This document shows positions 9,062-17,672 of a stretch of DNA of 39,164 bases, in pieces. Below the pieces are notes generated by a model. The model was not told where the DNA came from. It searched no databases and worked only from the letters and a program-made list of their open reading frames with translations. How positions within the stretch are numbered: position 1 is the stretch's first letter; each line of letters starts with the position of its first letter. The stretch is from a virus, in the IMG/VR virus record IMGVR_UViG_3300044618_001297, positions 1-39,164 of that record, one strand, 5' to 3'. The position numbers were made by a program, and so were the translations under genes.

Positions 9062-9786
9062 AAACACTGTTAACTAACGGATGTAGTTGGACATGGGGCG
9101 GCGGATTTGAAAGTCTATCCGACAATGATAGACTTGAAATAGTTTGGCCACATCATTTAATGCACTTACTAGAACACGACACCAATGTAAACTTGTCAAT
9201 GGGTTGCGGCAGTAATCAACGTATTGTTAGAACTACACTAGATTGGATACTAAAGCAGGATCGTGAAACACTAGATAATACAATTGCGGTAATTCAATGG
9301 ACAGAAGTTTCACGATATGAGTATTACTCACAAACTACCGAACCGGACAAAAACAATAATTGGGACTGGGATAATAACGATGGTGACTGGGCATTAGTCA
9401 AAGCCGGTATTTGTATATACCCACCCGGCTCTAGAAATTATCATATACCTATAGAAGAGTTTCAGGATTCGCAAATGAGATATAAAACATATAGTGATAT
9501 CGAAGGATTATATAATTTCATTACTCATATGGCCGCATTAGCAAATATTTTTGAAACATACAATATTAAGTATTATTATTGGAATGCATTGGGTATACCC
9601 GTTAAATACTTTCCTGACAACTTAAAAACGTATGCATTCAAGTTTAATTGGATCAACATAAAACATAATGATTGGTATTATGAAAGAATCAGTAAGGAAG
9701 ACAATCATCCTAACGAATACGGACATAGACGAATAGCACAATATATTTTTAAAGAAATACAGAGTTTGAACAATGGATTATTATGA
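9058..9786 (+). CDS. SGNH/GDSL-like hydrolase, copy 2
   Basis: A 242-aa protein. ATG 9058 (ATGA overlap with the upstream stop) is preferred over TTG 9043. Block I is TNGCSWTWGGG (Ser10), block II-like is NLSMGCGSNQRIVRT, block III-like is VIQWTEVSRYEYY and block V is DNHPNEYGHRRIAQYIF, with the expected Asp and His. It thus keeps the catalytic set of an SGNH esterase or acyltransferase. It overlaps the next gene, a glycosyltransferase-like paralogue, by 14 nt. The surrounding sugar enzymes suggest a glycan substrate, but this is inference. Confidence 0.82.
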   Translation: MKTLLTNGCSWTWGGGFESLSDNDRLEIVWPHHLMHLLEHDTNVNLSMGCGSNQRIVRTTLDWILKQDRETLDNTIAVIQWTEVSRYEYYSQTTEPDKNNNWDWDNNDGDWALVKAGICIYPPGSRNYHIPIEEFQDSQMRYKTYSDIEGLYNFITHMAALANIFETYNIKYYYWNALGIPVKYFPDNLKTYAFKFNWINIKHNDWYYERISKEDNHPNEYGHRRIAQYIFKEIQSLNNGLL

Positions 9787-10975
9787 AGATATTATACAAC
9801 AGGTAGAACAGAGAGATCAATGGTCTAATGTAGAATTAGCAATTGGTCTTGATATACCTAGAGATAAATTAATTATTATTCCTCCTCATATACCTTATTT
9901 TGGTGAACATTTTGAGGGAACAATTGTTGCCACTCAGAGATATGTTAAAGACCAGTTAGACACAAAGGGTTGGAATAAGTTTATAGTATTTGATTTACGT
10001 GATGAATCATTTGCGACTGGCTACATGAGAGTTATTGACAAAGTAATAAAGCCATTAATCATTGATTGGAATTTTCCAATACACAACCTTATATTTGTAA
10101 CTGCCGCCGCCAATGTAAGTTATAACCGAAAGGTATACTTTAAATATTGTGCAATAATGAATTATCTGCCGATACCCTTGTGCTTTACAAACACATTTGA
10201 AGCATCACCTGCAAAAGAAAAAAATCAAATTGAAGTTTTTCATTCAACTGAACCTCATCGTAGAAAGAAAATACTATGCTTGAATATGCAACCCAGAGCG
10301 CATAGATTAGTAACAGTGTCAGAATTAGTTAATCGTGGTCTTAGAGATATAGCATATTTGTCATTTGTAAAACCCCAAGAAGATATTTTATCTAATCTAT
10401 ATGAAATGAAAGTATTTTTTCCTAACTTAGAAGAAAGAGTTACACAGGGAATCAATAGCATCGCAGATGAGTTTCCATTAAATCTTACATTGAATTCTAA
10501 CACTGATAACATGCATATTCTTAATGAAAGCGATTTGGCACTATATAAAAACTCGTTGTTTAGTTTGGTTAATGAAACATTATTCCATCACAATGTAGAT
10601 TACGTTAGTGAATTTTCTCCGCGAGGTGGTCTTAATGACATTCCCGGTAGAATTCATTGCTTTCCATCTACATTTCACACAGAAAAGACATGGAAAACTA
10701 TTAGAGCAAAGCATCCATTTATAATTACCTCAGTTCCAAATACACTTAAAGGTCTACATGAATTGGGATATAAAACGTTTCATCCCTATATTGACGAATC
10801 TTATGATACAATTGAAGATGATGAAACTAGAGTAATGGCTATTATGGATGAGGTTGAACGTTTGTGTAATATGACTGATGACGAAACACGTGAATGGTTA
10901 GCCAATGTTCAACCAATATGTAAGTTTAACTACGATCTACTACGAACCAAAAAACTAGAATTTAATAGACTATAA
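9773..10975 (+). CDS. Glycosyltransferase-like protein, paralogue family member 3
   Basis: A 400-aa member of the six-copy family. Motif 1 near 165-200 reads KKILCLNMQPRAHRLVTVSE and YLSFVK. Motif 2 near 261-344 reads SLFSLVNETLF, FHTEKTWKTI, KHPFIITS and GYKTFHPYIDESYD. SLVNE...F(x)TEKT is the best match in this window to the exostosin-like pattern. It ends the long operon-like run; about 40 bp of non-coding DNA follow, with a late-promoter-like element. It has no membrane helix or signal peptide. A nucleotide-sugar-dependent transferase is the best guess. Confidence 0.75.
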   Translation: MDYYEDIIQQVEQRDQWSNVELAIGLDIPRDKLIIIPPHIPYFGEHFEGTIVATQRYVKDQLDTKGWNKFIVFDLRDESFATGYMRVIDKVIKPLIIDWNFPIHNLIFVTAAANVSYNRKVYFKYCAIMNYLPIPLCFTNTFEASPAKEKNQIEVFHSTEPHRRKKILCLNMQPRAHRLVTVSELVNRGLRDIAYLSFVKPQEDILSNLYEMKVFFPNLEERVTQGINSIADEFPLNLTLNSNTDNMHILNESDLALYKNSLFSLVNETLFHHNVDYVSEFSPRGGLNDIPGRIHCFPSTFHTEKTWKTIRAKHPFIITSVPNTLKGLHELGYKTFHPYIDESYDTIEDDETRVMAIMDEVERLCNMTDDETREWLANVQPICKFNYDLLRTKKLEFNRL

Positions 10976-10983
10976 TTACTCAC

Positions 10984-10991
10984 TATAAATA
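10984..10991 (+). promoter_or_regulatory. T4-type late promoter TATAAATA
   Basis: A perfect TATAAATA lies in the gap between 10975 and 11015. If a T4-type late sigma uses it, the transcript would start near 10997, leaving a leader of about 18 nt that contains AAGG 7 nt before the ATG at 11015. This is the best-formed late promoter candidate with a normal leader. It would start the second gene run. Confidence 0.5.
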
Positions 10992-11014
10992 TTCACATAT
11001 AATAAGGCGTATAA

Positions 11015-12946
11015 ATGATTAAAGTTGCAATGATAGGTGTGGGTAAATTGGGTGAACCCTGCGCTACAGTTATGTCCAAACACTATGATGTAGTTGGATA
11101 CGATACACAGGAAAGAAGTCCCTCATTCCCAATGAAGCCTTCTATTAAAGAAGCAGTAGAAGATAGAGATTTTATCTTTATTGCGGCGCCGACTCCACAT
11201 GATGCTATCTACGGTGGAGAAACACCTACTAGTCATTTGCCAAATAGAGATTTTGACTATTCAACTACTGCACAGATTCTAAAAGAAGTTAACAAATACG
11301 TAACACAAAAACAATTAGTTATTTTAATTAGTACCGTATTGCCGGGAACAGTACGCAACAGTCTACGCAAATATATTAGTAATGGTCGATTCATATACAA
11401 TCCATATCTAATTGCAATGGGTACTGTTGCTTGGGACTTTGTTAATCCCGAAATGGTTATTATTGGAACTGAAGATGGCTCTATCACAGGTGACGCTAAA
11501 GAGTTGATTGACTTTTATAAGCCCATGATGAAAAATGACCCTAGATATGAAGTGGGCACCTGGGATGAAGCAGAGTCCATTAAGATATTCTATAATACAT
11601 TCATTAGCACAAAGATTGCATTAGTTAATATGATTCAAGACGTTGCTGAAACTAATGGCAACATCAATGTAGACGTAGTAACTAATGCACTTGCAAAGAG
11701 TGACTATCGTATTACGGGTCCTGCATACATGAAAGCCGGCATGGGCGATGCTGGCGCCTGTCACCCACGTGACAACATTGCATTACGTTTTCTAGCAGAA
11801 CGATTAGACTTGGGTTATGATCTATTTGATAGTATCATGACCGCACGTGAAATGCAAGCAAAAAGATTAGCACAGAAATGTTTATCACTTGGTAAACGTG
11901 TTACAATTGTAGGTAAAGCATATAAGCCAAATGTGCCATATATAAACGGAAGTTACTCGTTATTAGTTGGACATTATGTTAAAGAGTTAGGTGGTGAAGT
12001 CAATTACTATGACATTCATACCGGTGACACTGATTTAAGAACTAATTCAACAGATGTATACCTAATTGGTTACTGGGAAAAGTATGTAGAAGAATTACGT
12101 TTCCCTGATAATTCAATTGTTATTGATCCGTGGAGACAATTCAATAAATCAAATCATAATGGAACTGTAATTCATTATGGTAATACACGACCTGAAGTTA
12201 CTACAACTAACGATGAGGTTGTAGTAACTAAACGTGAGCAACATGAAACTAGATTAAACGCTGTTAATACAGATAATATTTGGTTAGGTGATGACATTGC
12301 TACTGCACGATTGAAAGGTGGAATCTTTCTTAAGTATCCACGTAAATTAGACGGTGGCGGACTTAACTTTAAAGATGATTTATTAGACGTTGTTCGCAAG
12401 ACAGGAAAATATTCATATAGTAGAGGATATGAATGGTGTGCTGGCTTCGGTGCATTAGGATATGAGTTATTGGGTATGGGTGTATGCAATCATATTGTAT
12501 TCAGTGACATGTATAAAGAAGCAATTGATAATTGTTTAGATACAGCAAATGCAAATAGTTTAGCCAAATATGTAACTGGTTATCACTGTGATAAAATTAG
12601 TGATATTCCAAAATCTGAAAAATGGGATTTGGTTGTATCTAATCCTCCCCACTGTTTAGATTTAACAGAGTTTGAAGCCAGTTTGAAAACTATGGGTAAT
12701 ACTAATCAGCAAAACATCGAAAATTCTGCTAGATTATGTGTTGACCAAGACTTTAAGATTCATGAAGAATTTTTTAAAAACATTGGTAAACATCTCACAC
12801 ACGATGCAGACATTTATCTTATCGAATGCCAATATATGGAAAGCGAAATACATATGGCAAGTTTATATGGATTAAAGTTTATGGGCAAATATGAGATGAA
12901 AAACAAAACTATGCCTCAGGGCGTCATATTACATTTTAAACCCTAA
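11015..12946 (+). CDS. UDP-sugar 6-dehydrogenase fused to a class I methyltransferase
   Basis: A 643-aa two-domain protein. Residues 1 to about 380 are a UDP-glucose/GDP-mannose dehydrogenase: Rossmann GVGKLG at 8-13, STVLPGT near 106-112, AESIK with Lys190, and the catalytic thiol Cys249 in GDAGACHPRD; VGKAYKPN marks the UDP-binding domain. It should oxidise C6 of a nucleotide sugar to the uronate with NAD+. Residues of about 425-643 are a SAM methyltransferase: motif I EWCAGFGALG at 473-482, VFSDMY for the ribose-binding acid, and the catalytic VVSNPPH at 541-546, typical of N-methylation of amide or amine groups. I know of no common protein with this fusion. AAGG precedes the ATG. Confidence 0.88.
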   Translation: MIKVAMIGVGKLGEPCATVMSKHYDVVGYDTQERSPSFPMKPSIKEAVEDRDFIFIAAPTPHDAIYGGETPTSHLPNRDFDYSTTAQILKEVNKYVTQKQLVILISTVLPGTVRNSLRKYISNGRFIYNPYLIAMGTVAWDFVNPEMVIIGTEDGSITGDAKELIDFYKPMMKNDPRYEVGTWDEAESIKIFYNTFISTKIALVNMIQDVAETNGNINVDVVTNALAKSDYRITGPAYMKAGMGDAGACHPRDNIALRFLAERLDLGYDLFDSIMTAREMQAKRLAQKCLSLGKRVTIVGKAYKPNVPYINGSYSLLVGHYVKELGGEVNYYDIHTGDTDLRTNSTDVYLIGYWEKYVEELRFPDNSIVIDPWRQFNKSNHNGTVIHYGNTRPEVTTTNDEVVVTKREQHETRLNAVNTDNIWLGDDIATARLKGGIFLKYPRKLDGGGLNFKDDLLDVVRKTGKYSYSRGYEWCAGFGALGYELLGMGVCNHIVFSDMYKEAIDNCLDTANANSLAKYVTGYHCDKISDIPKSEKWDLVVSNPPHCLDLTEFEASLKTMGNTNQQNIENSARLCVDQDFKIHEEFFKNIGKHLTHDADIYLIECQYMESEIHMASLYGLKFMGKYEMKNKTMPQGVILHFKP

Positions 12947-12973
12947 ATTTAATTAGACTCCTGCAGTTTTCTC

Positions 12974-12994
12974 TAAATATAGTAGACACGGGAG
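12974..12994 (+). promoter_or_regulatory. TAAATA motif and Shine-Dalgarno that decides a TTG start
   Basis: CTAAATATAG at 12973-12982 resembles the TATAAATA late promoter, and the 9-mer CTAAATATA recurs before the small gene at 30722. GGGAG at 12990-12994 lies 6 nt before TTG 13001 and is the only good ribosome binding site there, so it fixes the start of the long radical SAM gene at a TTG codon. Confidence 0.45.
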
Positions 12995-13000
12995 TTACCA

Positions 13001-15295
13001 TTGGATTTTACACTACGTTCTTTAGCAGTTGATGAACTTAAACCTAAAGAGAGACCTACAGAAGATATTTCAGACGCACGCCATCGTTCAATGATGGAGG
13101 CGATTGCACCCTATGCCAAACAAACTGTACAAAAGAACTTAACACCAGTATACGTTGACTACAAGACACGTAATACTAAAATGGTTCTAGTTCTATGCCC
13201 TGAGTGGTCTCCCTATATGCCCCCATTTAGTCTTGCACGATTATCAGGGGTCGCTAAGAGTTCAGGCTATGAAACACATATCATGGACTTGAACGTTAAA
13301 GCATATAACGCTTTTAGAGATGATTGGTGGCCTAATCGCAAACTACCTTTTAGACTATGGGATCCTTCAAGTTCATGGCACTGGCTAGGTGATACGTACA
13401 TGAATGACATTCACCCTGTACTAGAACCTATTCTATCTGAAGCAGTAGATCAGATCATTGAGATGAACCCTGAAGTCGTTGGCTTCAGTGTTTATTATAT
13501 CAGTGAAGAACCTACTAAGTGGATGTGTCAAGAAATTAAAAGACGTAATCCAAAGATTCGTATTGCAGTAGGTGGTCCAAACGTTCACAAGAGTTGGTTT
13601 AAAATTGAACCCTACTATGACTATGTTGTAATTGGAGAGGGTGAACAAAATCTATTAGTAATGCTTGATGAAATCGAGTCTGGTTTCCGTAGTCCCGAAC
13701 CTCGTATTTTATCACAACCCGAAGACGAACGAATTAACATCAATGGTTTGCCAATGCCGGACTATGAAAGTCTTGACTTCTCACTATATGAAGTTCCCAA
13801 TGGAGTTAACAGTGAAATTAGTCGAGGCTGTACTGCTAAATGTACGTTCTGTGAAGAAACACACTTTTGGAAGTATCGTCAACGTCAAGCAGTTGACTTG
13901 ATTGATGAAGTAGAGTGGCTTTACTATAACAAAGGCACCGATATCATTTGGTTCATTGATAGTCTTATCAATGGTAACGTAAAAGAATTACGTGCATTTG
14001 CCAAAGCACTTGTTGCTAAAGACTTGAAAGTTCGTTGGACAGGCTATGCTCGTTGCGATGGTCGTATGGACTTAGAATATCTACAAGACTTAGCCGACGG
14101 TGGCTGTATTATGTTTAACTTTGGTTGCGAGTCAGGATCACAAAAAGTACTTGACGATATGCACAAAGGTGTTACTATTCGTGAGATGGAACAAAACTTT
14201 ATTGACTGCAAGAAAGTAGGCATTTGGTGCGCAACTAACTGGATCGTTGGCTTCCCTACAGAAGACTTCCAAGACTATAGTGACACTATGACATTCTTAT
14301 GGCGTATGCGTAATAACAATATCAATAACGCAGGGCTTGGTGTAGGATATGGTTTGGGTCCAGAAACAATTGTTGGACAGAATCCTCATGCATACAACGT
14401 AAGTTGGCACAAGTATCAAGGTCACTGGATCTCAAATGACTTTAAGATTGGCGGCCCGCATGTTATGACACGTGTTAAAACAATTCATATGTTCTTAGAT
14501 TTCTTTAAGGGAGTAACAGAAGTTCCTGTAAGTTATCCTGTACGTAGTGAATTAGCACAACGTCACTATGACATTAGATTGAATCATCCTGCGATTCAAA
14601 AAGAATTACACTATGAAGATTTTGATTACAATATTATTAAGCCTGATCTTAATCCTTTTGCTGATACGCTTGTTAATGAGATGTGGCCATTCTTTAGAAA
14701 CTTATGGAGAGCCAGAGGAGGCTATACAGCAGAAGTACGATTCCACCCAGACTTGGACTTAAAAGAGTTCGGTACTCAATATGGTCCGGGCCAGTACTGG
14801 GCAACCTATAAGTTTAAGATCACTGATGAAGGTCAGTGGGAAGCGGACTTTGATATTAAGTTTAAGCAAGTTGATAACCCATATGATGACAGACTTCCTC
14901 CTCCAGAGGGTCGTAAGGGTCCTTTCTATGCACAAGACTATTCACGTATTCAAGCAAACACTGCTAAACGTGCTAGAAAAATGGCTAAGACTACATGGGA
15001 CAGCGAAGAAGGTCGTAGTGGACAAGACTTTAGTGACTTGTTAGAAGAAGAATTAGAACTAAACGCTACTATTGACTTCTCTTTTGATTATCATTATAAG
15101 GGAACTGGCGACTGGAGTAATTACATGGATCACGTAGTTACACTAGAAGAAAAAGAACTTAAGCGTGATAAGTCTAGAGATTTAGCAATGCCTGAAAAGG
15201 AAGCAGATACTCAAGCAAAGAAAGTAAAAAGTTCTGTAGTAAGTATTTCACTTGATAGTATTGTTAAAAAGAAACCTGTGCCCTTGTTACCATGA
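13001..15295 (+). CDS. Large B12-binding-type radical SAM protein with a C-terminal extension
   Basis: A 764-aa protein with a TTG start set by GGGAG; the first internal ATG would remove 29 residues. Residues 60-225 resemble the cobalamin-binding half of class B radical SAM methylases (VLVLCPEWSPYMPPFSLARL, GFSVYYI, IRIAVGGPNVH, VVIGEGEQNLL), without an obvious DxHxxG. The SAM cluster motif is C277-x3-C281-x2-C284 (SRGCTAKCTFCEETHFW), followed by NFGCESGSQKVLDDMHKG and NWIVGFPTED. Beyond about 500 lies a charged extension that ends in a Lys-rich tail and is not part of the usual fold. Its stop overlaps the aminotransferase start (ATGA), suggesting sugar or amino-sugar chemistry. Confidence 0.87.
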   Translation: MDFTLRSLAVDELKPKERPTEDISDARHRSMMEAIAPYAKQTVQKNLTPVYVDYKTRNTKMVLVLCPEWSPYMPPFSLARLSGVAKSSGYETHIMDLNVKAYNAFRDDWWPNRKLPFRLWDPSSSWHWLGDTYMNDIHPVLEPILSEAVDQIIEMNPEVVGFSVYYISEEPTKWMCQEIKRRNPKIRIAVGGPNVHKSWFKIEPYYDYVVIGEGEQNLLVMLDEIESGFRSPEPRILSQPEDERININGLPMPDYESLDFSLYEVPNGVNSEISRGCTAKCTFCEETHFWKYRQRQAVDLIDEVEWLYYNKGTDIIWFIDSLINGNVKELRAFAKALVAKDLKVRWTGYARCDGRMDLEYLQDLADGGCIMFNFGCESGSQKVLDDMHKGVTIREMEQNFIDCKKVGIWCATNWIVGFPTEDFQDYSDTMTFLWRMRNNNINNAGLGVGYGLGPETIVGQNPHAYNVSWHKYQGHWISNDFKIGGPHVMTRVKTIHMFLDFFKGVTEVPVSYPVRSELAQRHYDIRLNHPAIQKELHYEDFDYNIIKPDLNPFADTLVNEMWPFFRNLWRARGGYTAEVRFHPDLDLKEFGTQYGPGQYWATYKFKITDEGQWEADFDIKFKQVDNPYDDRLPPPEGRKGPFYAQDYSRIQANTAKRARKMAKTTWDSEEGRSGQDFSDLLEEELELNATIDFSFDYHYKGTGDWSNYMDHVVTLEEKELKRDKSRDLAMPEKEADTQAKKVKSSVVSISLDSIVKKKPVPLLP

Positions 15296-15879
15296 AGTCA
15301 GTTAAAGAATTTGAAGTATTGATTGCTAATTACTACGGGGCAAAATATGCTGTAGCAGTTGATTGCTGTACACATGCAATTGAACTATGTTTACGAGTTT
15401 ATAAACCTCATAGTTCTGTTAATTGCCCGCGCCACACTTATCTAAGTGTTCCCATGACATTTGAGAAATTAAATTTGCCATGGGAATTCTTTGACGTACA
15501 CTGGAAAGATTATTACTATATTGGTAATACTAATATTATCGACGCCGCAGTATATTGGAAACGTAATGGATATATTCCAGGATCAATGATGTGTTTAAGT
15601 TTTCAGTATAGAAAACATTTAAACTTAAATCGAGGTGGAATGATTCTACTTGACAATGAAGAACAATATGAGTTGTTACGTAGAATGCGTTATGATGGTC
15701 GTACTGATGATAAGCCTTGGGCTGAACAAGATGTTGAAACAATGGGCTATCATTATTATATGACACCCGAAACAGCACAATTAGGATTACAACGTTTCCA
15801 AGAAGTGGTTGACGTTAAGCCCCGCCGCTGGACATATAAAGATTACCCAGACTTAAGATCAATGAGTGTATTTAAATGA
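15292..15879 (+). CDS. Miniature DegT/DnrJ/EryC1/StrS aminotransferase
   Basis: A 195-aa PLP-enzyme relative, about half the usual 360-400 aa. It keeps an N-terminal VAVDCCTHAIELCLRVY (where full-size members have SGTxAL), PRHTYLSVPMTFEKLN, DAAVYWKRNGYIPG (the DAAQ region) and SFQYRKHLNLNRGGMILL with the probable PLP lysine Lys108. MGYHYYMTPETAQLGLQRF matches the GYNYRM...A..G..Q motif. The C-terminal small domain is missing. Full-size members transaminate nucleotide-linked ketosugars. There is no frameshift: start and stop overlap both neighbours (ATGA), so the short form is the designed gene product. It may be active or serve as a binding protein. Confidence 0.8.
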   Translation: MKSVKEFEVLIANYYGAKYAVAVDCCTHAIELCLRVYKPHSSVNCPRHTYLSVPMTFEKLNLPWEFFDVHWKDYYYIGNTNIIDAAVYWKRNGYIPGSMMCLSFQYRKHLNLNRGGMILLDNEEQYELLRRMRYDGRTDDKPWAEQDVETMGYHYYMTPETAQLGLQRFQEVVDVKPRRWTYKDYPDLRSMSVFK

Positions 15880-16709
15880 CATACTATCTAAATGAAAGTG
15901 AATGGATGAATTCAACCAACATTCCTGAAGGTATGAATTTAGATATGTTGAACGGTTCAAATAGATTAAACACATTGTTAATTCCTGCTATTAGAAATTC
16001 AGTGTATGACAAAATTGTAATTGACTTAGGATGTGGAACAGGCATATTAGGATTAAACGCAATCAAATATGGTGCAAAGTTTGTATACTTTGTTGAACGT
16101 GATCCGCATATGTTTCGTATCTTAGAAAACGTTATTAACAAGAAACTAGAATCAACACAGTATAAACTAATCAACAAAGATATCGAAGAATTGTTGATTG
16201 AAGACTTTGATATGGGTATTCCTGATATCACTATCAGTGAGTTTTATGGCCCCAGACTATTTGATGAGGGCTATGTTAATTACACTAAGCATATTCGTTC
16301 ATTGTTTCCCGAATGTTATTTTATTCCGGAAACATTTAAAGTTGACTTTTATCTAAACAGTATTGACTATAAAGAACCTATTTGGCCAACAGAGAACGAT
16401 TTGATTGACCATTTTAAGTTTATGTACAAGGAAAAGGGCTTTGCTAAGTATATCCATACTGCACAAAATCTTTGCGTAGGGTCAATTGAATTCAATGCAA
16501 ACACACAAACATTCAACAACAATATGGAATTTACATTTAATGGTACAACAGAATTATTATTAATTGGAGTCGCCAATATCAAACATAATACGTTGCATCA
16601 ATCTTACACTACATTTGGTTGGCTATTAGACGAATCTGATACTGGTAAAAAGTTTCGTGTTTATTATGACATTGATAATTACTTTAACCCCAGAAAAATA
16701 GAAATATGA
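15876..16709 (+). CDS. PRMT-like SAM-dependent methyltransferase
   Basis: A 277-aa class I methyltransferase. Motif I is VIDLGCGTGILGLNAIKYGA near 48-67, followed by the ribose-binding acid in YFVERDP (Glu74). ISEFYGPRLFDEGY at 120-133 places Glu122 and Glu131 like the double-E loop of protein arginine methyltransferases. A C-terminal beta-rich region follows, as in PRMTs. PRMTs methylate guanidino nitrogens. The next gene makes guanidino groups and the previous one is an aminotransferase, and all three share ATGA junctions, so a small guanidino compound is as likely a target as a protein arginine. Confidence 0.82.
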   Translation: MTYYLNESEWMNSTNIPEGMNLDMLNGSNRLNTLLIPAIRNSVYDKIVIDLGCGTGILGLNAIKYGAKFVYFVERDPHMFRILENVINKKLESTQYKLINKDIEELLIEDFDMGIPDITISEFYGPRLFDEGYVNYTKHIRSLFPECYFIPETFKVDFYLNSIDYKEPIWPTENDLIDHFKFMYKEKGFAKYIHTAQNLCVGSIEFNANTQTFNNNMEFTFNGTTELLLIGVANIKHNTLHQSYTTFGWLLDESDTGKKFRVYYDIDNYFNPRKIEI

Positions 16710-17671
16710 CGTATAGTAGAAATGAATGGGACACACTAAAGAAAGTAATTGTAGGTCGTGCTGACGATGCAAAGATTCCTTTATTGGATCCAAGTTTACG
16801 CCTAATTAATTACGCTGACAGACGTTATACATATAACATTCCAACTGGCCCTTATCCAAAGCAAGTTATTGCAGAAGCAAACGAAGACTTAGAGACTCTT
16901 GTAAATTTTTTGCAGGGTGAAAGTGTAGAGGTACTACGACCAAACGTTAAAGAAATTCCTAACTACTACAACTATTGCCCACGTGATACTATAATGGCAT
17001 ATGATGACAAAATCATTTCACCTCCAATGGCACTACGTGCTAGACGCAACGAGTGGATGGCATATCACGGTGTTGTAGATATAATTCATTTAATGGGTAG
17101 ACCTACTGGAAACGACTTATACAATAGTCAATGCTTAGGCAACCCTGACATACTAGCATTGAATGATACAGAGCCTTGCTTTGATGCCGCAAATGTATTA
17201 CGTAGTAATGATGATTTGTATTATCTTGTAAGTAACACAGGCAACAAAAAGGGTGCAGAACTATTACAAAGTTATTACCCTAACTCTACTGTACACACAA
17301 TTGAAGGGGTTTACAGTTATATTCATATTGACAGCACGATTGCATTATTGCGTGAGGGTCTAATGTTATTGAACCCATCACGTGTTAAGTCGGTAGAACA
17401 ATTGCCTAAACCGTTGAGAAACTGGGATGTTATTTGGGCACCCGAGCCAGTAGACATTGGACATTATCCAGGCTACTGTAATGCAAGCACATGGGTCAGT
17501 ATCAATTTATTGTCAGTGAATCCAAACTTAGTTGTATTAGAAGAACATCAACATAATCTTAGAACAGAGTTAGAGAAACACAATATTGAATGTGCCATGC
17601 TACCTATGCGTCACGCACGTACACTGGGAGGATGCTTTCATTGCGTAACAGTTGACCTAAAGCGAGAATGA
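16706..17671 (+). CDS. Amidinotransferase (arginine:amine type)
   Basis: A 321-aa member of the glycine/inosamine amidinotransferase family. Key motifs are EPCFDAANVL (Asp160), the catalytic His207 in YIHIDSTIALL and the nucleophile Cys313 in LGGCFHCVTVDLKR. The N-terminal WDTLKKVIVGRADDA matches the usual WxxLxxVxVGR start. The family moves the amidino group of arginine to an amine: glycine in creatine synthesis, or aminocyclitol phosphate in streptomycin synthesis (StrB). Neighbours are an aminotransferase-like and a PRMT-like protein, which fits a route from amine to guanidine to methylguanidine. It overlaps the upstream gene by 4 nt. Confidence 0.9.
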   Translation: MTYSRNEWDTLKKVIVGRADDAKIPLLDPSLRLINYADRRYTYNIPTGPYPKQVIAEANEDLETLVNFLQGESVEVLRPNVKEIPNYYNYCPRDTIMAYDDKIISPPMALRARRNEWMAYHGVVDIIHLMGRPTGNDLYNSQCLGNPDILALNDTEPCFDAANVLRSNDDLYYLVSNTGNKKGAELLQSYYPNSTVHTIEGVYSYIHIDSTIALLREGLMLLNPSRVKSVEQLPKPLRNWDVIWAPEPVDIGHYPGYCNASTWVSINLLSVNPNLVVLEEHQHNLRTELEKHNIECAMLPMRHARTLGGCFHCVTVDLKRE

Positions 17672-17672
17672 A

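Noticed and set aside
15292-15879. Frameshifted remnant of a full-length aminotransferase
   Set aside because: Both ends overlap neighbours precisely, motifs are in order, and no leftover small-domain sequence follows in another frame.
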